From positions 29,724-93,723 of the forward strand of contig NZ_BILW01000026.1 of the NCBI RefSeq assembly GCF_004000765.1: a stretch of 64,000 bases of DNA, written 5' to 3'. The notes under the pieces were generated by a model that was given only the letters and a program-made list of their open reading frames with translations, was not told the origin of the DNA and made no database searches. Of this stretch, positions 63,258 through 64,000 are shown one piece after another. Every line of letters begins with the position of its first letter. Positions within the stretch are counted from its first letter, which is position 1. The position numbers and the translations under genes were made by a program. This DNA is from Paenibacillus chondroitinus NBRC 15376. Lineage in GTDB: Bacteria; Bacillota; Bacilli; Paenibacillales; NBRC-103111.

Positions 63258-64000
63258 CTATTCACTATGTTGCATTAATGCTTCTCTCTATAAAAGCTTG
63301 ACGTTACAAAAACTCATTTCAGAATATTTTACCACAATCCGCTCTTTGCACATAGTAGTAAAATAAAAAAAGCCCTAATTAGGCTGTGGTAATTATTGTA
63401 TGTCACAATAAAGGGATTTCTCCTCCCTTCTCACAAACAAAACAAAAACCACTCGATGGTGACTCTTTCTTATACCTATGGTTCTCTATAAGCATGCTTT
63501 TTCAGAAGGGCCCAAGCCATGCATTGTGTTAACGGAACTACAGGCCTCTATCTAGCTGCAAAACGGTGCATTCATCTCTCGTAGGGAAGTACCGTTCGCT
63601 ATTATGCTGTTTTCAGCTAAAATACTTGCCTTCGGCAGCAAATAAAGCCCTGTAGTTCCCCCTATCGGGGAATTAGGCTGATTTGCTCGAATTAGCGGAC
63701 TTCAGTTCCCTTACTCTTCCCATACCCGCATTAAGTACTTAATCAATCATGCTTTTCCTTACGGTCACAAAAGAAAAAACCGCCCGAAGGTGACTCATTC
63801 TTTTTGTAAAACCGGAGATGGGAATACTCCAAATCCACCTTGAATATGCTTGCTTCGGAAGCAAAATAGCGGCAGACTTGGACGCTCGTCCTACTCAGGA
63901 TTATCTCAAGAAGTCTTCATGGACGGTCGACCCTTTTGCGGCTCCTCTTCCCTTACCCGAGTAAAACAAAAAGACCACCCTAAGGTGATCTCTTGTTTTG
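63258..64000. other. Repeat-rich intergenic region without a gene
   Basis: No convincing ORF. Three GC/AC-rich hairpin-like units share AAAACAAAAACCAC...GGTGACTCTTT, AAAAACCGCCCGAAGGTGACTC and AAAAAGACCACCCTAAGGTGATCTC (about 63437-63472, 63774-63802 and 63963-63996). An 11-bp inverted repeat GGAACTACAGG/CCTGTAGTTCC (63534-63544 and 63649-63659) and a related CAGTTCCC (63703-63710) lie between them. These look like dispersed intergenic repeats plus terminators. Confidence 0.6.

Overview
This window looks like a chromosomal segment from a Paenibacillus-like member of the Bacillota. The signs are AGGAGG-type ribosome binding sites nearly everywhere, the sigW-rsiW-cdaA-cdaR-glmM-glmS order, a glmS ribozyme, a KimA-type potassium importer, YesM/YesN-type two-component genes beside a CUT1 sugar transporter, and many short intergenic repeats. 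Genus-level assignment is inference; no rRNA or tRNA gene was recognised. Almost all genes lie on the minus strand.

Layout in ascending coordinates. (1) 1-8.9 kb: a kdp potassium-ATPase locus (kdpF, A, B, C). Its sensor is split into a 766-aa protein carrying two tandem KdpD sensor modules and a separate histidine kinase cut by the window edge. Upstream lie a 28-aa membrane peptide and a TrkA-N-like small protein. (2) 9.2-12 kb: a hypothetical gene, a repeat-rich gap and kimA. (3) 12-26.6 kb: an AraC regulator, a two-component system, a sugar ABC transporter without its own ATPase, a GH4 glycosidase, three SDR dehydrogenases, a sugar isomerase-like enzyme, a zinc alcohol dehydrogenase and an enolase-superfamily dehydratase. 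Together they form one carbohydrate uptake and oxidation cluster. (4) 26.8-35.8 kb: three TetR regulators with an SDR, an OYE flavoprotein and three MFS exporters; several promoters carry clear palindromic operators.

(5) 35,991-52,902: a complete Tn7-like transposon of 16,912 bp. It has related terminal inverted repeats, three left-end and four right-end TnsB-type repeats, and a 5-bp target duplication CTTGT at both ends. It sits about 20 bp downstream of the glmS stop, the classical attTn7 position, between glmS and its own terminator. It encodes TnsA, B, C, D and E, an Xre regulator and a small protein resembling only the C-terminal domain of TnsB. Cargo: a protein with two GHKL ATPase domains paired with a receiver-like protein and a decayed third gene, and a DNA methyltransferase with a frameshifted nuclease-like neighbour. 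The dual-GHKL/receiver operon is the best candidate for an undescribed, probably defensive, system.

(6) 52.9-64 kb: glmS with its ribozyme, glmM, cdaR, cdaA, rsiW, sigW with a sigma-W-type promoter, ppc, and a repeat-rich gap. Cyclic di-AMP synthesis genes (cdaA/cdaR/glmM) and two potassium systems of a type controlled by this nucleotide elsewhere (Kdp, KimA) share this window.
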